Shown in pieces: positions 44,145 through 52,873 of a stretch of DNA of 64,000 nt. Where the stretch lies: positions 1,593,105 to 1,657,104 of the forward strand of contig NZ_KB913017.1 in NCBI RefSeq assembly GCF_000383975.1, read 5' to 3'. The translations under genes and the position numbers were made by a program. Below the pieces are notes generated by a model. That model saw only the letters and a list, made by a program, of their open reading frames with translations. It ran no database searches and was not told where the DNA came from. Source of the stretch: Natronorubrum tibetense GA33 (GTDB lineage Archaea; Halobacteriota; Halobacteria; Halobacteriales; Natrialbaceae). The number at the start of each line of letters is the position of its first letter. Position 1 is the first letter of the stretch.

Positions 44145-45308
44145 CTACCACCAGCGGTTTTCGAGCAGTCTGTCGATTGCCTCCTCGAGCGTCGCCTGAT
44201 TCCGAGAAAAGGTAAACCGAATCCAGTCGGCCTCCGCGTCGGGGTCGGTGTAGAAACTGCTGCCGGGGACGGCGGCCACGCCGGCCTCGCGGATCAACCG
44301 GTAACAGAACTCGATGTCGGACTCGTCGGTCGGGTACCGCGTCATGATGTAGTACGCACCGTCCGGCTTGATCGGCTCCAACCCGGCCTCCAGCAAGCCG
44401 TCGTAGAGGAGGTTTCGCCGCCGTTCGTAGGAGTCCGATAGCTCCCGATAGTACGAGTCCGGGAGCGACAGCGCCTCGACGCCGGCCCGCTGGAACGGCG
44501 TGGGCGCACAGATGCTCGTGTAGTCGTGGACCTTTCGCAGCTCTTTCGAGAGGTATTCGGGCGCGAGACAGAAGCCGACCCGCCAGCCCGTGACGCTGAA
44601 CGTTTTCGACATCCCCGTACAGACGACGGTGCGCTCGGCGAGGTCGCCGACCTCGACGGGGCTGCAGTAGTCGTCGTCGTAGACGATGTGTTCGTAAATC
44701 TCGTCGGTCAGTACGATGAGGTCGTGTTCGAGGACGATCTCCTCGATCGCCTCGAGTTCCGCGCGGCTGAACACCTTTCCCGTCGGATTCATCGGCGTGT
44801 TGAGCACGAGGATCCGCGCGCGTTCGGCGGCGTCGGCGAGCCGATCCACGTCGATCTCGAGGTCGTCGGTGATGTCGATCGGAATCGCGGTTGCCCCGGC
44901 GAACTGACTCGCGGGGATGTAGCTCTCGTAGACGGGTTCGAAGTAGATCACCTCGTCGCCGGGGCCGGCGAGCGAGAGCATCGTCGACATGATCGCCTCG
45001 CTGGTCCCGCTGGTGATCGTCACCTCCGTCTCGGGGTCGTAGGTGATGCCTTTCCAGTCGGCGTAGCGCTCGGAGACGGCCTCCCTGAGTTCCGGCAACC
45101 CCCAGGTGATCGTGTACTGGCTGTCGGTGTCGATGGCCTCCCGAGCGGCCCGCTTGATCTCCGGCGGCGTTTCGTCCTCGTCGGGGATGCCCTGCGAGAG
45201 GTTGATCGCGCCCTCGCTGATCGCCGCTCGAGTCATCTCGCGGATGACCGATTCGGCGACGTCGCTCGTCCGTTCGGTTCCGACCGTCGGCCTCGGTGTC
45301 TTCGTCAT
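44145..45308 (-). CDS. class I/II PLP-dependent aminotransferase
   Basis: 387 residues, fold type I. The PLP lysine is in GMSKTFSVTGWRVGF; other landmarks are NLSQGIPDEDETPPEIKRAA, TITSGTSEAIMST, LNTPMNPTGKVFSRAEL and VLTDEIYEHIVYDD. The pattern resembles archaeal aspartate/aromatic or kynurenine-type aminotransferases. It begins 19 bases after agmatinase in the same direction and so is the last gene of a three-gene operon (small protein, speB, aminotransferase). In that setting it may transaminate putrescine-derived or other amino compounds (inference). Confidence 0.93.
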   Translation of the reverse strand: MTKTPRPTVGTERTSDVAESVIREMTRAAISEGAINLSQGIPDEDETPPEIKRAAREAIDTDSQYTITWGLPELREAVSERYADWKGITYDPETEVTITSGTSEAIMSTMLSLAGPGDEVIYFEPVYESYIPASQFAGATAIPIDITDDLEIDVDRLADAAERARILVLNTPMNPTGKVFSRAELEAIEEIVLEHDLIVLTDEIYEHIVYDDDYCSPVEVGDLAERTVVCTGMSKTFSVTGWRVGFCLAPEYLSKELRKVHDYTSICAPTPFQRAGVEALSLPDSYYRELSDSYERRRNLLYDGLLEAGLEPIKPDGAYYIMTRYPTDESDIEFCYRLIREAGVAAVPGSSFYTDPDAEADWIRFTFSRNQATLEEAIDRLLENRWW

Positions 45309-45327
45309 CGGTTTGTGGGAGTGTCGA

Positions 45328-46332
45328 TCATTCTGCGAACTGTCGCTCGAGCAGCGTCACGAGGAGATACGCCGCGATCCGTTCGGTCCCTTCGGTCGCG
45401 TCGTAGCGCGGGGCGACCTCCATCAGGTCCATCGCGCCGACCGCGTCGCTCGCGCCGAGCACTTCCATCGTTTTCAGTGCCTGTCCGGCGGTGAGACCCC
45501 CCGGGACCGGGGTGCCGGTTCCCGGCGCGACGCTCGGATCGATGGCGTCGATGTCGAACGAGACGTAGACGGCATCGGTATCTTCGGCCGCCGCTTCGAC
45601 CGCGTCCTCGACGACCGAGACGATGCCTTCCGTCTCGATATCCCGCATCGTGTAGAGGTTCAGTCCAGTTTCGTCGGCGAACTCGAAGAATTCGGGCGAT
45701 TCGTAGCCGCGGATGCCGACCTGGCTCACGTCGCTGTACTCCGTGTGAGGCGAGTCGGCGATCAGCGCCGTACTCGAGCCGTGGAAGTCCGTTCCGAAGA
45801 CCGGACTCTCGGAGACGGTGTCGGTGTGGGCGTCGATCTGGACGAATCCCACGCGGTCGTGGCCGGCCCCCTCGGCGAAGCCGCGAACGGCGGGAAACGT
45901 ACAGTAGTGGTCACCGCCGAGGACGACCGGAAAGGTCTGATCGGCGACGGTCGCGACGTGGGCCGTGATGCTCTCTGCCGTCGTCTCGCTGTCCATCGGG
46001 AAGACCGGCACGTCGCCACAGTCCGCGACGGTGAGGTCGTCGAAGTTAACTTGCTCGCCGGTCTGCATGTTCGTCAGTCCGCCCTTGTAATCGGAGAGGT
46101 ACGCCCACCAGCCGCTGGCCGAACGGATCGCCTCGGGACCGTATCTGGCTCCGGGTCGGTTCGAGACCGCGCCGTCGTAGGGGATCCCGAGCGCGGCCGC
46201 GTCGACGTCGTCGACGTTCTCGACCTCGCGAGGTTCACCCTTGAGGAACGTCTTGTGGCCGGCGTAGGCGAGTTCGACCGACGAGCCCTGTACGGACTCC
46301 CGGAAGGCTGCGGCGCGTGATTCATCAGACAT
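45328..46332 (-). CDS. speB: agmatinase/ureohydrolase
   Basis: 334 residues, arginase superfamily. Binuclear manganese ligands are in VLGGDHYCTFP, QIDAHTDT and SFDIDAIDPSVAPGTG; the C-terminal EVAPRYD motif is also conserved. It hydrolyses agmatine to putrescine and urea (or a related guanidino compound). ATG at 46330-46332; the upstream small gene overlaps this start by eight bases (ATG..TGA), so the two are translationally coupled. In haloarchaea speB is often near eIF5A, since agmatine-derived polyamines feed hypusination; here it sits with nitrogen-type genes instead. Confidence 0.94.
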   Translation of the reverse strand: MSDESRAAAFRESVQGSSVELAYAGHKTFLKGEPREVENVDDVDAAALGIPYDGAVSNRPGARYGPEAIRSASGWWAYLSDYKGGLTNMQTGEQVNFDDLTVADCGDVPVFPMDSETTAESITAHVATVADQTFPVVLGGDHYCTFPAVRGFAEGAGHDRVGFVQIDAHTDTVSESPVFGTDFHGSSTALIADSPHTEYSDVSQVGIRGYESPEFFEFADETGLNLYTMRDIETEGIVSVVEDAVEAAAEDTDAVYVSFDIDAIDPSVAPGTGTPVPGGLTAGQALKTMEVLGASDAVGAMDLMEVAPRYDATEGTERIAAYLLVTLLERQFAE

Positions 46333-46570
46333 CGGCTCCACCTGTGGTCTCGACTTCGAGTGCGTCGCCGATGGCCCCGTTGCCGTGATCGACGTTCGCG
46401 ACGGCGGTGCCGGAGAAGGGATCGAGAGACCCGTTGCCGTCGAAGTCCTCCAGTGTGAAATTGTCAGCCCGCTCGATCGGTGCGTCCAGACGCTTCCGGA
46501 TCGGCATCAGGTAGTCGTTGCAGCGCTCCGCTACGGTCCGGTCGTTCGTTGCTGATCTTCCGAATGTCAT
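46325..46570 (-). CDS. 81-residue protein overlapping agmatinase start
   Basis: Frame from ATG 46568-46570 to TGA 46325-46327, overlapping the speB start codon by eight bases, the classic layout for translational coupling. Sequence features: a basic N-terminal part (PIRKRLDAPIERADNF), then an acidic glycine-rich part (TLEDFDGNGSLDPFSGTAV, NVDHGNGAIGDAL). DGNGSLD resembles one EF-hand-like calcium loop. No family recognised. Position suggests it is first in the speB operon. Confidence 0.55.
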   Translation of the reverse strand: MTFGRSATNDRTVAERCNDYLMPIRKRLDAPIERADNFTLEDFDGNGSLDPFSGTAVANVDHGNGAIGDALEVETTGGADV

Positions 46571-46663
46571 TCTTTTACACACTGGCAACAGTATGCCACC
46601 CTATTCTTTTTTCAGCGGGGTTAAAAGGTTACCTCGCTTCGCTCGAGTCGGTCGACCCACGAA

Positions 46664-46703
46664 ACCAAACCTTGGTGATGATCCCCCACTACTGAGATAG
46701 TAG
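46664..46703. promoter_or_regulatory. inverted repeats between divergent NrpR-like and speB operons
   Basis: Two perfect short palindromes: ACCAA-ACC-TTGGT (46664-46676) and CTACT-GAGAT-AGTAG (46689-46703), the second ending at the base before the NrpR-like ATG. They could be autoregulatory operators. The spacing does not match the GGAA-N6-TTCC site found upstream of the second NrpR operon. An AT-rich block (TTCTTTTTTCAGCGGGGTTAAAA, 46604-46627) nearby probably contains both promoters. Confidence 0.45.
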
Positions 46704-47747
46704 ATGGCGCCGGAACTCGAGCGACGCACGTACGATCTCCTTCGCCTCGTGGATCGGCACGGACCGATCGGCAGCATCCAACTCTTCGAACTGATGCAGC
46801 TCCACGGATACGATATCAAGGACCGAACGATCAGACTTCGGCTCTCCGAACTCGACGACCTCGGACTGACCGAAAAAGTGCCGGGCCAGGGCCGCCAGCT
46901 AACGTCGAAGGGACGAACCGAACTCGAGAAGGGAGACGTCAACACGCGTCTCGAACAGCTCCGGGCCCGGATCGCCACGCTCACCAGCCGCGTGAGCTAC
47001 GATCCGATCGACGACAGCGGTGCGCTCGTCGCTTCAACGGCCTACCTCCCGGCATCCAACGTCGACGCGGCGCTCGACCTAATCGAACGTCTCGAGGACC
47101 TCCCGCTGGGGCCGATTCCGGTTTCGTTGGCGGAGAGCGGCGAGGACGACCCCGGCGACGTTCGGCTGGCGACCGCCTCGAGCATCACGCTGGACGGCGT
47201 CTTGCTCGCACACGGCGTCGACGCCAACATCTCGAACGCGGATCTCCTCGAGTACGAACCCAGCGAGACGACGTCGACGAACGACGTGGTCCCCCAACAG
47301 GGCGGTCACATTCGACGGCATATCGACGTAATCAACGGCGAGGGATCCTCGATCGACGTCGTCTCACTGCTCATCGAAGCCGGGCGCACCGACGTGACGA
47401 CGGTCCTCGAGACGGGCGAGGCGGGGCTGCTCGTCGGCGACAGCCGCGAGTTCCCGATCAACCGCTTCGAGGAGGCCAGGGATCTCGCGGTCGCGACGCG
47501 GCGGTCCCTCGGGGGCGTCCTCGAGTTCCGTCGGCCGCGCGAACAGAGCCACCTCCCGAGCGGGACCTCGACGTGGGCTTTCGGCTCGATCACGTACATC
47601 GGTCCCGGCGAACTCCTGTTGACCGTCCTCAGCGAGTACGGATTGACCGAAGAGTGGGAGACGCTGTCCGGAACGATCGAACGAAGCAAACTCGAATCGG
47701 TACAGTCGATCCGATCGGCGCGGCCGGAGCCGCTGCTCGACGACTGA
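46704..47747 (+). CDS. NrpR-family regulator, first copy (winged helix plus NRD/DUF128)
   Basis: 347 residues. N-terminal winged helix (about 8-75): LRLVDRHGPIGSIQLFELM, KDRTIRLRLSELDDLGLTEK and PGQGRQLTSKGRTELE. The rest is one NRD (DUF128) effector domain with SRVSYDPIDDSGALVAS, SITLDGVLLAHGVD, GEGSSIDVVSLLIEAGRTDVT and LPSGTSTWAFGSITYIGPGELLL. In methanogens NrpR represses nif and glnA and senses 2-oxoglutarate. The methanococcal protein has two NRDs; this one has a single one. Divergent from the speB operon and convergent with the amidohydrolase gene. Paralogue at 52874-53887. Confidence 0.93.
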   Translation: MAPELERRTYDLLRLVDRHGPIGSIQLFELMQLHGYDIKDRTIRLRLSELDDLGLTEKVPGQGRQLTSKGRTELEKGDVNTRLEQLRARIATLTSRVSYDPIDDSGALVASTAYLPASNVDAALDLIERLEDLPLGPIPVSLAESGEDDPGDVRLATASSITLDGVLLAHGVDANISNADLLEYEPSETTSTNDVVPQQGGHIRRHIDVINGEGSSIDVVSLLIEAGRTDVTTVLETGEAGLLVGDSREFPINRFEEARDLAVATRRSLGGVLEFRRPREQSHLPSGTSTWAFGSITYIGPGELLLTVLSEYGLTEEWETLSGTIERSKLESVQSIRSARPEPLLDD

Positions 47748-47802
47748 GACGGTCGCTATCCTCGTTGGAAACGACACTAACAGTAGATATCGGGGCCGCG
47801 GG

Positions 47803-48633
47803 CTACTCGAGGTCGTAGACGTCCGGCCGACGATCCGCGAGGGCGTCGTCGCGGGGGGTCAGGGCCTTCGTCCGCGCACGCTCGAGGTCGCAGTCGGCCG
47901 TGAGGACGTGTTCGCCCGTTGTCGGTGCCGGTCCGGCGAGCGGGAGCCCGTCCGGATCGACGATCACGCTCTGTCCCTCGAAGGCGGTGCCGCGCTCGGT
48001 TCCGGCGCGGTCAGCACAGGCGAGGAACACTCGGTTTTCGTTCGCGCGTGCGACCGCCTGGTGGACGCCCATCGTCCACCCCGCGGGCCGTTCGCCCTCG
48101 CTCGGGCCGGGAACCCAGTTCGTCGGGACGGCGACGAGGTCGACGCCCGCGCGGGCCTGGGTCACCGTCGTTTCGCTGAACCAGAGATCGTTGCAGATCT
48201 GGACGCCGAGTCGACCGAACGGCGTCTCGAACGTCGGCAGCGCGTCGCCCGGTTCGAACCACCGTTTCTCCTCGTTCCAGAGGTGGACCTTTCGGTAGCC
48301 GCCCTCGACGCCGTCGGGAGAGACGACGAGGGAGCTGTTGTAGTAGGAGTTGCCGTCGACTTCGGCGAAGCCGCCGACGACCCACGCGTCGGTTTCGGCG
48401 GCGACTGCGGCCCACGCTTCGGCGGTCGGCCCGTCGCGCGGCTCCGCCAGCGGCTCGAGTTCGGTTCGACTTTCGAACACGTACCCCGTCGTGGCCAGTT
48501 CGGGGAGGACGACGAGGTCGGCGTCGGCGTGCTCGCGGACGAGTTCGACCGTCCTCGAGCGGTTTCGGTCGACGGCGCCGAACGTCGGAACCGTCTGGGC
48601 GGCGACGACCGTGGCCTCGTCGGCTCCGTTCAC
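47803..48633 (-). CDS. nitrilase-superfamily amidohydrolase
   Basis: 276 residues. Catalytic Glu in LPELATTGYVF, Lys in GYRKVHLWNEEKRWF and Cys in LGVQICNDLWFSE (the residue after Cys is Asn, not the frequent Tyr or Trp). The fold is complete. N-carbamoylputrescine amidase, omega-amidase and aliphatic amidase belong to this superfamily; an amide-hydrolysing role fits its place as last gene of the Pot-like transport operon. It starts with GTG (48631-48633) in a GTGA overlap with the permease stop, so coupling is certain in layout. Exact substrate unknown. Confidence 0.9.
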   Translation of the reverse strand: MNGADEATVVAAQTVPTFGAVDRNRSRTVELVREHADADLVVLPELATTGYVFESRTELEPLAEPRDGPTAEAWAAVAAETDAWVVGGFAEVDGNSYYNSSLVVSPDGVEGGYRKVHLWNEEKRWFEPGDALPTFETPFGRLGVQICNDLWFSETTVTQARAGVDLVAVPTNWVPGPSEGERPAGWTMGVHQAVARANENRVFLACADRAGTERGTAFEGQSVIVDPDGLPLAGPAPTTGEHVLTADCDLERARTKALTPRDDALADRRPDVYDLE

Positions 48634-50525
48634 TCCCAGATCCCTCCGGAGAGATGGTCGATCGCGACCATGACGACGACGGTGAGCGCGATGAAGACCA
48701 CGCTCGCGGCCGCGATGGTCGGCGAGTAGCCGTACCGAAGCGAGTTGAAGATCCGGATCGGGATCGTATCGACGAGGAACAGCGACAGCAGCCAGGCGAT
48801 GATGTACTCGTTCAGCGAGAGAATGAACGCGAACAGCGCGCCCGAGATCACGTTCGCCCGCAAGAGCGGGTACGTGATCGTCCGAATTGTCTTAATCGGG
48901 GACGCACCGAGGTTCATCGCGGCCTCCTCGTAGGTTCGATCGAGTTCGTCGAGCCCCTGGGAGATGAGAATGAACGGGAACGGGGCGTAGAAGATTCCGT
49001 GGGCAACGATGATGCCCGCTCGAGTCCCCGCGAAGCCGAGCTCGAGGAAGAAGACGAGAAACGCCACGCCGACGATGACCGGCGGAACCAGAATCGGGAG
49101 CACGCCGAAGGTTCCCAGGATCGCGCTCCACCGATAGCCGTACCGGTCGAGGGCGAACGCCAGCGTCCCGCCGATCGTCGTGCTCAGGAGTGCGGCGGCT
49201 CCGGCGATGCCGAGGCTGTTGATCAGCGCGATGAGCCACGACGGGTCCGTGAAGAACTCGACGTACCACTGCATCGAGAACCCGCCCGGCGGGAACGTGA
49301 GGAACTGTTCGGGCGTGACCGAGACGGCGATGATGATCCCCAGCGGGGCCGCGATGAACGTCATCGCGGCGATCACGTAGAGCCGACTCGCCGTCCAGAT
49401 CACCCGTTCGCGGGTCTGGGCGTCGACCGTCGTGACGACACTGTCGAGCCCGCGTCCGGCACTCCCGAGCAGCCGAGTGAGCCCGACGGCCGAGGCCACC
49501 GAGGCGAGCGTAGACCGGACTCGCGTCGTCCCTGCGGACGACTCGTATGCGGTCGAATCGGGCGCTCCACCGTCGGGTTCGGCCACCTCGTCGCCGCCGA
49601 GACTGGCGGCCGTCACGTTGGTGAACCGGACCATCGCCCAGAGGAACGCGAGGACGACCACGATCAGCCCGATGCTCATCGCGGCGGCGAACGGGTAGTT
49701 CTGCTCGCCCATGATCTGGGCCTCGATCAACACCGGCAGCGTTCGCTCGGCGGAACTGCCGAGCAGCCGCGGCATGACGTACGCCCCGAGCGCGAGGATG
49801 AACACCAGCGCCATCCCGCTGGTGATGCCGTTTTTTGACAGCGGTAGCGTCACCCGTCGAAACGTCGTCACCGGACCCGCCCCGAGGTTCTTCGAGGCCT
49901 CGAGGAGTTCGCCGTCGATGTTTCGGATACTGCTGTAGAGCGTGAGGATCATGAACGGCAAGAAGACGTACACCATGCCGACGACGAGCCCCCAGTAGCC
50001 CGGATAGAACGACTGGGGTTCGGCGAGCAGGCCGGTTCTGACGCCGATCGAGCTCAGAACCCCGCCGGAAGCCAGGATGACCTGCCAGGCGTAGGCGCGG
50101 ATGACGTAGGTGACCCACAGCGAGGAGATGATCGTGATCAGCAGCAGGCTCCGGAGCCACGGCCGGTTCATCCGCGCGAGGTAGTACGCGATCGGGTAGC
50201 CGAGTAGCAACGAGGCGAACGCCGTGACGAGCGAGATTTCGATCGTCAGCCAGAGCTGTCTGAGATAGAGGTTCGTCTCGACCGGCGGCCAGCCGAGCGT
50301 GGCGCTCACGTCGAGGAATCGCGCGTAGTTTTCGAGAGTAACGCCCGGCCGGTAGGAGCCGCCGGGGATGTTCACGTAGAAGCTAAAGACGACGAGCATC
50401 GCGAGCGGCACCAGAAAGACGGCGACGAGCCAGAACAGCGGGTAGCCCAGCGCGTACCACTTGGTGTTCGACTTCAGTCCCGCACGTGCCGGCTCGTCGG
50501 CGTCAGTCGATGATTCCGCCCCCAT
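48630..50525 (-). CDS. fused ABC importer permease (PotB-PotC in one chain)
   Basis: 631 residues containing two complete permease units. Unit one (about 25-320) ends with the EAA loop EASKNLGAGPVTTFRRVTLPL; unit two (about 385-625) has EAAMNLGASPIKTIRTITYPL. Each has six helices and they are joined by a polar linker (about 320-370). Both resemble PotB/PotC-type spermidine/putrescine permeases rather than iron or molybdate ones, although Fbp-type importers can also be fused. ATG at 50523-50525 directly abuts the ATPase stop. The substrate presumably an amine (inference from neighbours). Confidence 0.92.
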   Translation of the reverse strand: MGAESSTDADEPARAGLKSNTKWYALGYPLFWLVAVFLVPLAMLVVFSFYVNIPGGSYRPGVTLENYARFLDVSATLGWPPVETNLYLRQLWLTIEISLVTAFASLLLGYPIAYYLARMNRPWLRSLLLITIISSLWVTYVIRAYAWQVILASGGVLSSIGVRTGLLAEPQSFYPGYWGLVVGMVYVFLPFMILTLYSSIRNIDGELLEASKNLGAGPVTTFRRVTLPLSKNGITSGMALVFILALGAYVMPRLLGSSAERTLPVLIEAQIMGEQNYPFAAAMSIGLIVVVLAFLWAMVRFTNVTAASLGGDEVAEPDGGAPDSTAYESSAGTTRVRSTLASVASAVGLTRLLGSAGRGLDSVVTTVDAQTRERVIWTASRLYVIAAMTFIAAPLGIIIAVSVTPEQFLTFPPGGFSMQWYVEFFTDPSWLIALINSLGIAGAAALLSTTIGGTLAFALDRYGYRWSAILGTFGVLPILVPPVIVGVAFLVFFLELGFAGTRAGIIVAHGIFYAPFPFILISQGLDELDRTYEEAAMNLGASPIKTIRTITYPLLRANVISGALFAFILSLNEYIIAWLLSLFLVDTIPIRIFNSLRYGYSPTIAAASVVFIALTVVVMVAIDHLSGGIWE

Positions 50526-51602
50526 CTACGCCTCCACGATTCGACAGTCGTCGGGGCCGATACGGACCGAGACGCGGTCGCCGGGCGACCGTTCGTCCGT
50601 CCCGCTTCGTCTGGCGACGACGAGTTCCCGGCCGTCGTCCGTCTCGAGTTGGTACTCCACGCTGCTTCCGAGGTGTCGTTTGAACTGGACCGTGGCGTCG
50701 AACGTGTTCTCGGCGGTTGCGCCGTCGGCACCCGCCGAGTCGATCGCGAGCCGTTCCGGTCGGGCCACGACCGAAACCGTCTCGCCGACCTCGACGCTGT
50801 TGCCGAGGGCGCGGATCGTGGCGTCCGAACAGTCGACGGTCGCGTAGCCGTCCTCGACGCTCGTCACGGAGCCGTCGAAGAGGTTCGCCGTTCCGAGGAA
50901 GTCGGCGACGAACCGCGTCTTCGGATCGTTGTAGACCTCCTCCGGCGGCCCGACCTGTTCGAAACGGCCGTCGTTCATCACCGCCAGTCGGTCGGACATC
51001 GTCAACGCCTCCTCCTGATTGTGCGTCACGAAGACCGTAGTGATGCCGACCTCCTGTTGAATCCGGCGCAACTCGACTTGCATCTGTTCTCGGAGCTTCT
51101 TGTCGAGGCTCGCGAGCGGTTCGTCGAGCAACAGCGCGTCCGGCCGCGGTGCGAGCGCGCGGGCGAGCGCGATCCGCTGTTGTTGGCCGCCCGAGAGCTG
51201 ATCCGGCGTTCGGTCGCCGACGCCGGGGAGTTCGACCAGCTCGAGCATCTCCGCGACTCTCGCGTCGATTTCCTCGTCCGTGTAGTCGCCGCTGACGTCC
51301 ATCCCGTAGGCGACGTTCTCGTGGATGGTCAGGTGCGGAAACAGCGCGAAGTCCTGAAACACCATCCCCGTGTTGCGCTCGTACGGCGGCGCGTCGGTGA
51401 CATCGGTTCCGTCGATCGAAATCGTCCCGTCAGTCGGCCGCTCGAAGCCGGCGATGGTCCGCAGCGTCGTCGTCTTCCCGCAACCGGAGGGGCCGACCAG
51501 CGTGACGAACTCGCCGCTCTCGATGTCGATATCTACCCCCTTGACCGCGAGCACACCACCCGGGTACCGCTTCGTCACGCCCGACAGTGAGATTCCGCTC
51601 AT
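50526..51602 (-). CDS. ABC importer ATPase, PotA-like
   Basis: 358 residues. Walker A VGPSGCGKTTTL, Q-loop (FQDFALFPHLTI), signature LSGGQQQRIALARALAPRP, Walker B ALLLDEPLASLDKKL and the switch His in FVTHNQEEALT. A C-terminal TOBE domain (about 280-350) marks it as MalK/PotA type. It energises the fused permease that follows without a gap. ATG at 51600-51602, only five bases after the binding-protein stop. Confidence 0.94.
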   Translation of the reverse strand: MSGISLSGVTKRYPGGVLAVKGVDIDIESGEFVTLVGPSGCGKTTTLRTIAGFERPTDGTISIDGTDVTDAPPYERNTGMVFQDFALFPHLTIHENVAYGMDVSGDYTDEEIDARVAEMLELVELPGVGDRTPDQLSGGQQQRIALARALAPRPDALLLDEPLASLDKKLREQMQVELRRIQQEVGITTVFVTHNQEEALTMSDRLAVMNDGRFEQVGPPEEVYNDPKTRFVADFLGTANLFDGSVTSVEDGYATVDCSDATIRALGNSVEVGETVSVVARPERLAIDSAGADGATAENTFDATVQFKRHLGSSVEYQLETDDGRELVVARRSGTDERSPGDRVSVRIGPDDCRIVEA

Positions 51603-51607
51603 CGGAA

Positions 51608-52711
51608 TTAGCCGATGATGAACTCTTCCCACTGTTCGTTGACCCACTCCTCCTCCTCGAGGTAGAGATCGTAGTAGGGGCTGATCGCCTCTTCGGGACC
51701 GGGTCCGGCGACCTCCTCGTAGGTCTCGTCGTCGAGTTCGGAGTGTTCCCGGTCGATAACGGGCGCGGTAAAGAGGCCCTCCGCGAGCCGGTCCTGTACC
51801 TCCGGGCGGCTCGCGTAGTCAATGAACTGCTGGGCCTCCTCGACCATCTCCGAGGGCTCGAGGACGACCCACGAGCCGGAGTCGATCACGGAGCCCTCCT
51901 CGACGAAGTTCGACTGGACGGGTGCGCCGTCTTCCTGCATGACTTTGGTGATGTCGCTGTAGAGCATGCCCGCTGGCACCTCCGCATCCTGGAGGCGCTG
52001 CTGGAACTCGGCCTCGTTCTCGTACCAGAAGTTCGCCTGGTCGGTGATGCCCTCGAGTTCTTCGAAGACCTCTTCGACGCCGTCTCGATCCTCGAGGATC
52101 TCCTGGCCGCCGAACTGAACCTCCGCGGTGATGTCGAGCAGGAAGGAGTTGGAGGCCAGTCCGAGCAGCCCCAACTGATCCTCGTACTCGTCGTCCCAGA
52201 GCGCTTCCCAGCTGTCTATCGGCTCCTCGAACACGTCGGTATTCTGCACGAGGTTGATATACCACGAGAGCGCGCCGATGCTGGCGATACCCCCTTCGCG
52301 CTCCTCGACGAGGTCGTCGCTGATGTACTGGAGGTTCTCGAACGCGTCTTCGTCGTCCCAGATGTGCCAGAGGTCGGAGTTCAGTCCGCGGAGGACGCCG
52401 ACCGTCGACATGATCGCGATGTCGACTGGCGCTTCGCCCGCGCCCACGGCGCTGTCGTACTGCGAGAGCGCCTCCTCGGCCGTCGGCTGCTCCTGAGATT
52501 CGGCTTCGAAGTCGACTTCCTCGTTGAACGGCTCGAACAGGACATCGTCCATGACTTCCTGGAACACGCCGCCGTACACCGCGACGGTCAGCGTGTCGTC
52601 ATCGTCGAGAAACCCCGTGCACCCCGCGAGCCCACCGATCGCAGCGGCGCTTCCGGTTGCCGCCGTCGTTCGGAGGAACGTCCGTCGTCCGTAGCTGTCT
52701 GATGCCGGCAT
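51608..52711 (-). CDS. ABC substrate-binding lipoprotein, PotD/spermidine-putrescine-like
   Basis: 367 residues. Signal MPASDSYGRRTFLRTTAATG includes a twin-arginine motif and the lipobox GLAGC; the mature protein starts DDDDTLTVAVYGGVFQEV, a typical family opening (extracellular solute-binding family 1, PotD group). Aromatic residues near the cleft (WHIWDDEDAFENLQY, YINLVQNTDVF) could contact an amine. The protein is exported and anchored by lipid; Tat export is normal in haloarchaea. ATG at 52709-52711. A promoter with palindromes lies upstream (52751-52787), after the NrpR gene of the same strand. Confidence 0.9.
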   Translation of the reverse strand: MPASDSYGRRTFLRTTAATGSAAAIGGLAGCTGFLDDDDTLTVAVYGGVFQEVMDDVLFEPFNEEVDFEAESQEQPTAEEALSQYDSAVGAGEAPVDIAIMSTVGVLRGLNSDLWHIWDDEDAFENLQYISDDLVEEREGGIASIGALSWYINLVQNTDVFEEPIDSWEALWDDEYEDQLGLLGLASNSFLLDITAEVQFGGQEILEDRDGVEEVFEELEGITDQANFWYENEAEFQQRLQDAEVPAGMLYSDITKVMQEDGAPVQSNFVEEGSVIDSGSWVVLEPSEMVEEAQQFIDYASRPEVQDRLAEGLFTAPVIDREHSELDDETYEEVAGPGPEEAISPYYDLYLEEEEWVNEQWEEFIIG

Positions 52712-52750
52712 TATGTTGCCACCTTGCTCAGTGAGTTGCTGATAGCTACA

Positions 52751-52787
52751 CATAAAGCTTCCCACGGTAGAACGTGGCATCTACCGT
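52751..52787 (-). promoter_or_regulatory. promoter and palindrome upstream of the binding-protein gene
   Basis: Minus-strand TATA box GCTTTATG (52751-52758), about 44 bases from the ATG. Immediately upstream of it is the inverted repeat ACGGTAG-N10-CTACCGT (52764-52770 with 52781-52787), which contains GGTA and TACC half-sites separated by 12 bases. A second imperfect palindrome (CGGTATCGG / CCGATTACCG) lies at 52859-52879 over the NrpR stop codon. Operator function is inference. Confidence 0.5.
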
Positions 52788-52873
52788 TTCATCCGTCTCG
52801 TTCGGGCGCGTTGTTCGATTTCGATACGGTGCGGTGGGAGCGAACCGTAGGTTCGATTCGGTATCGGTCCCGA

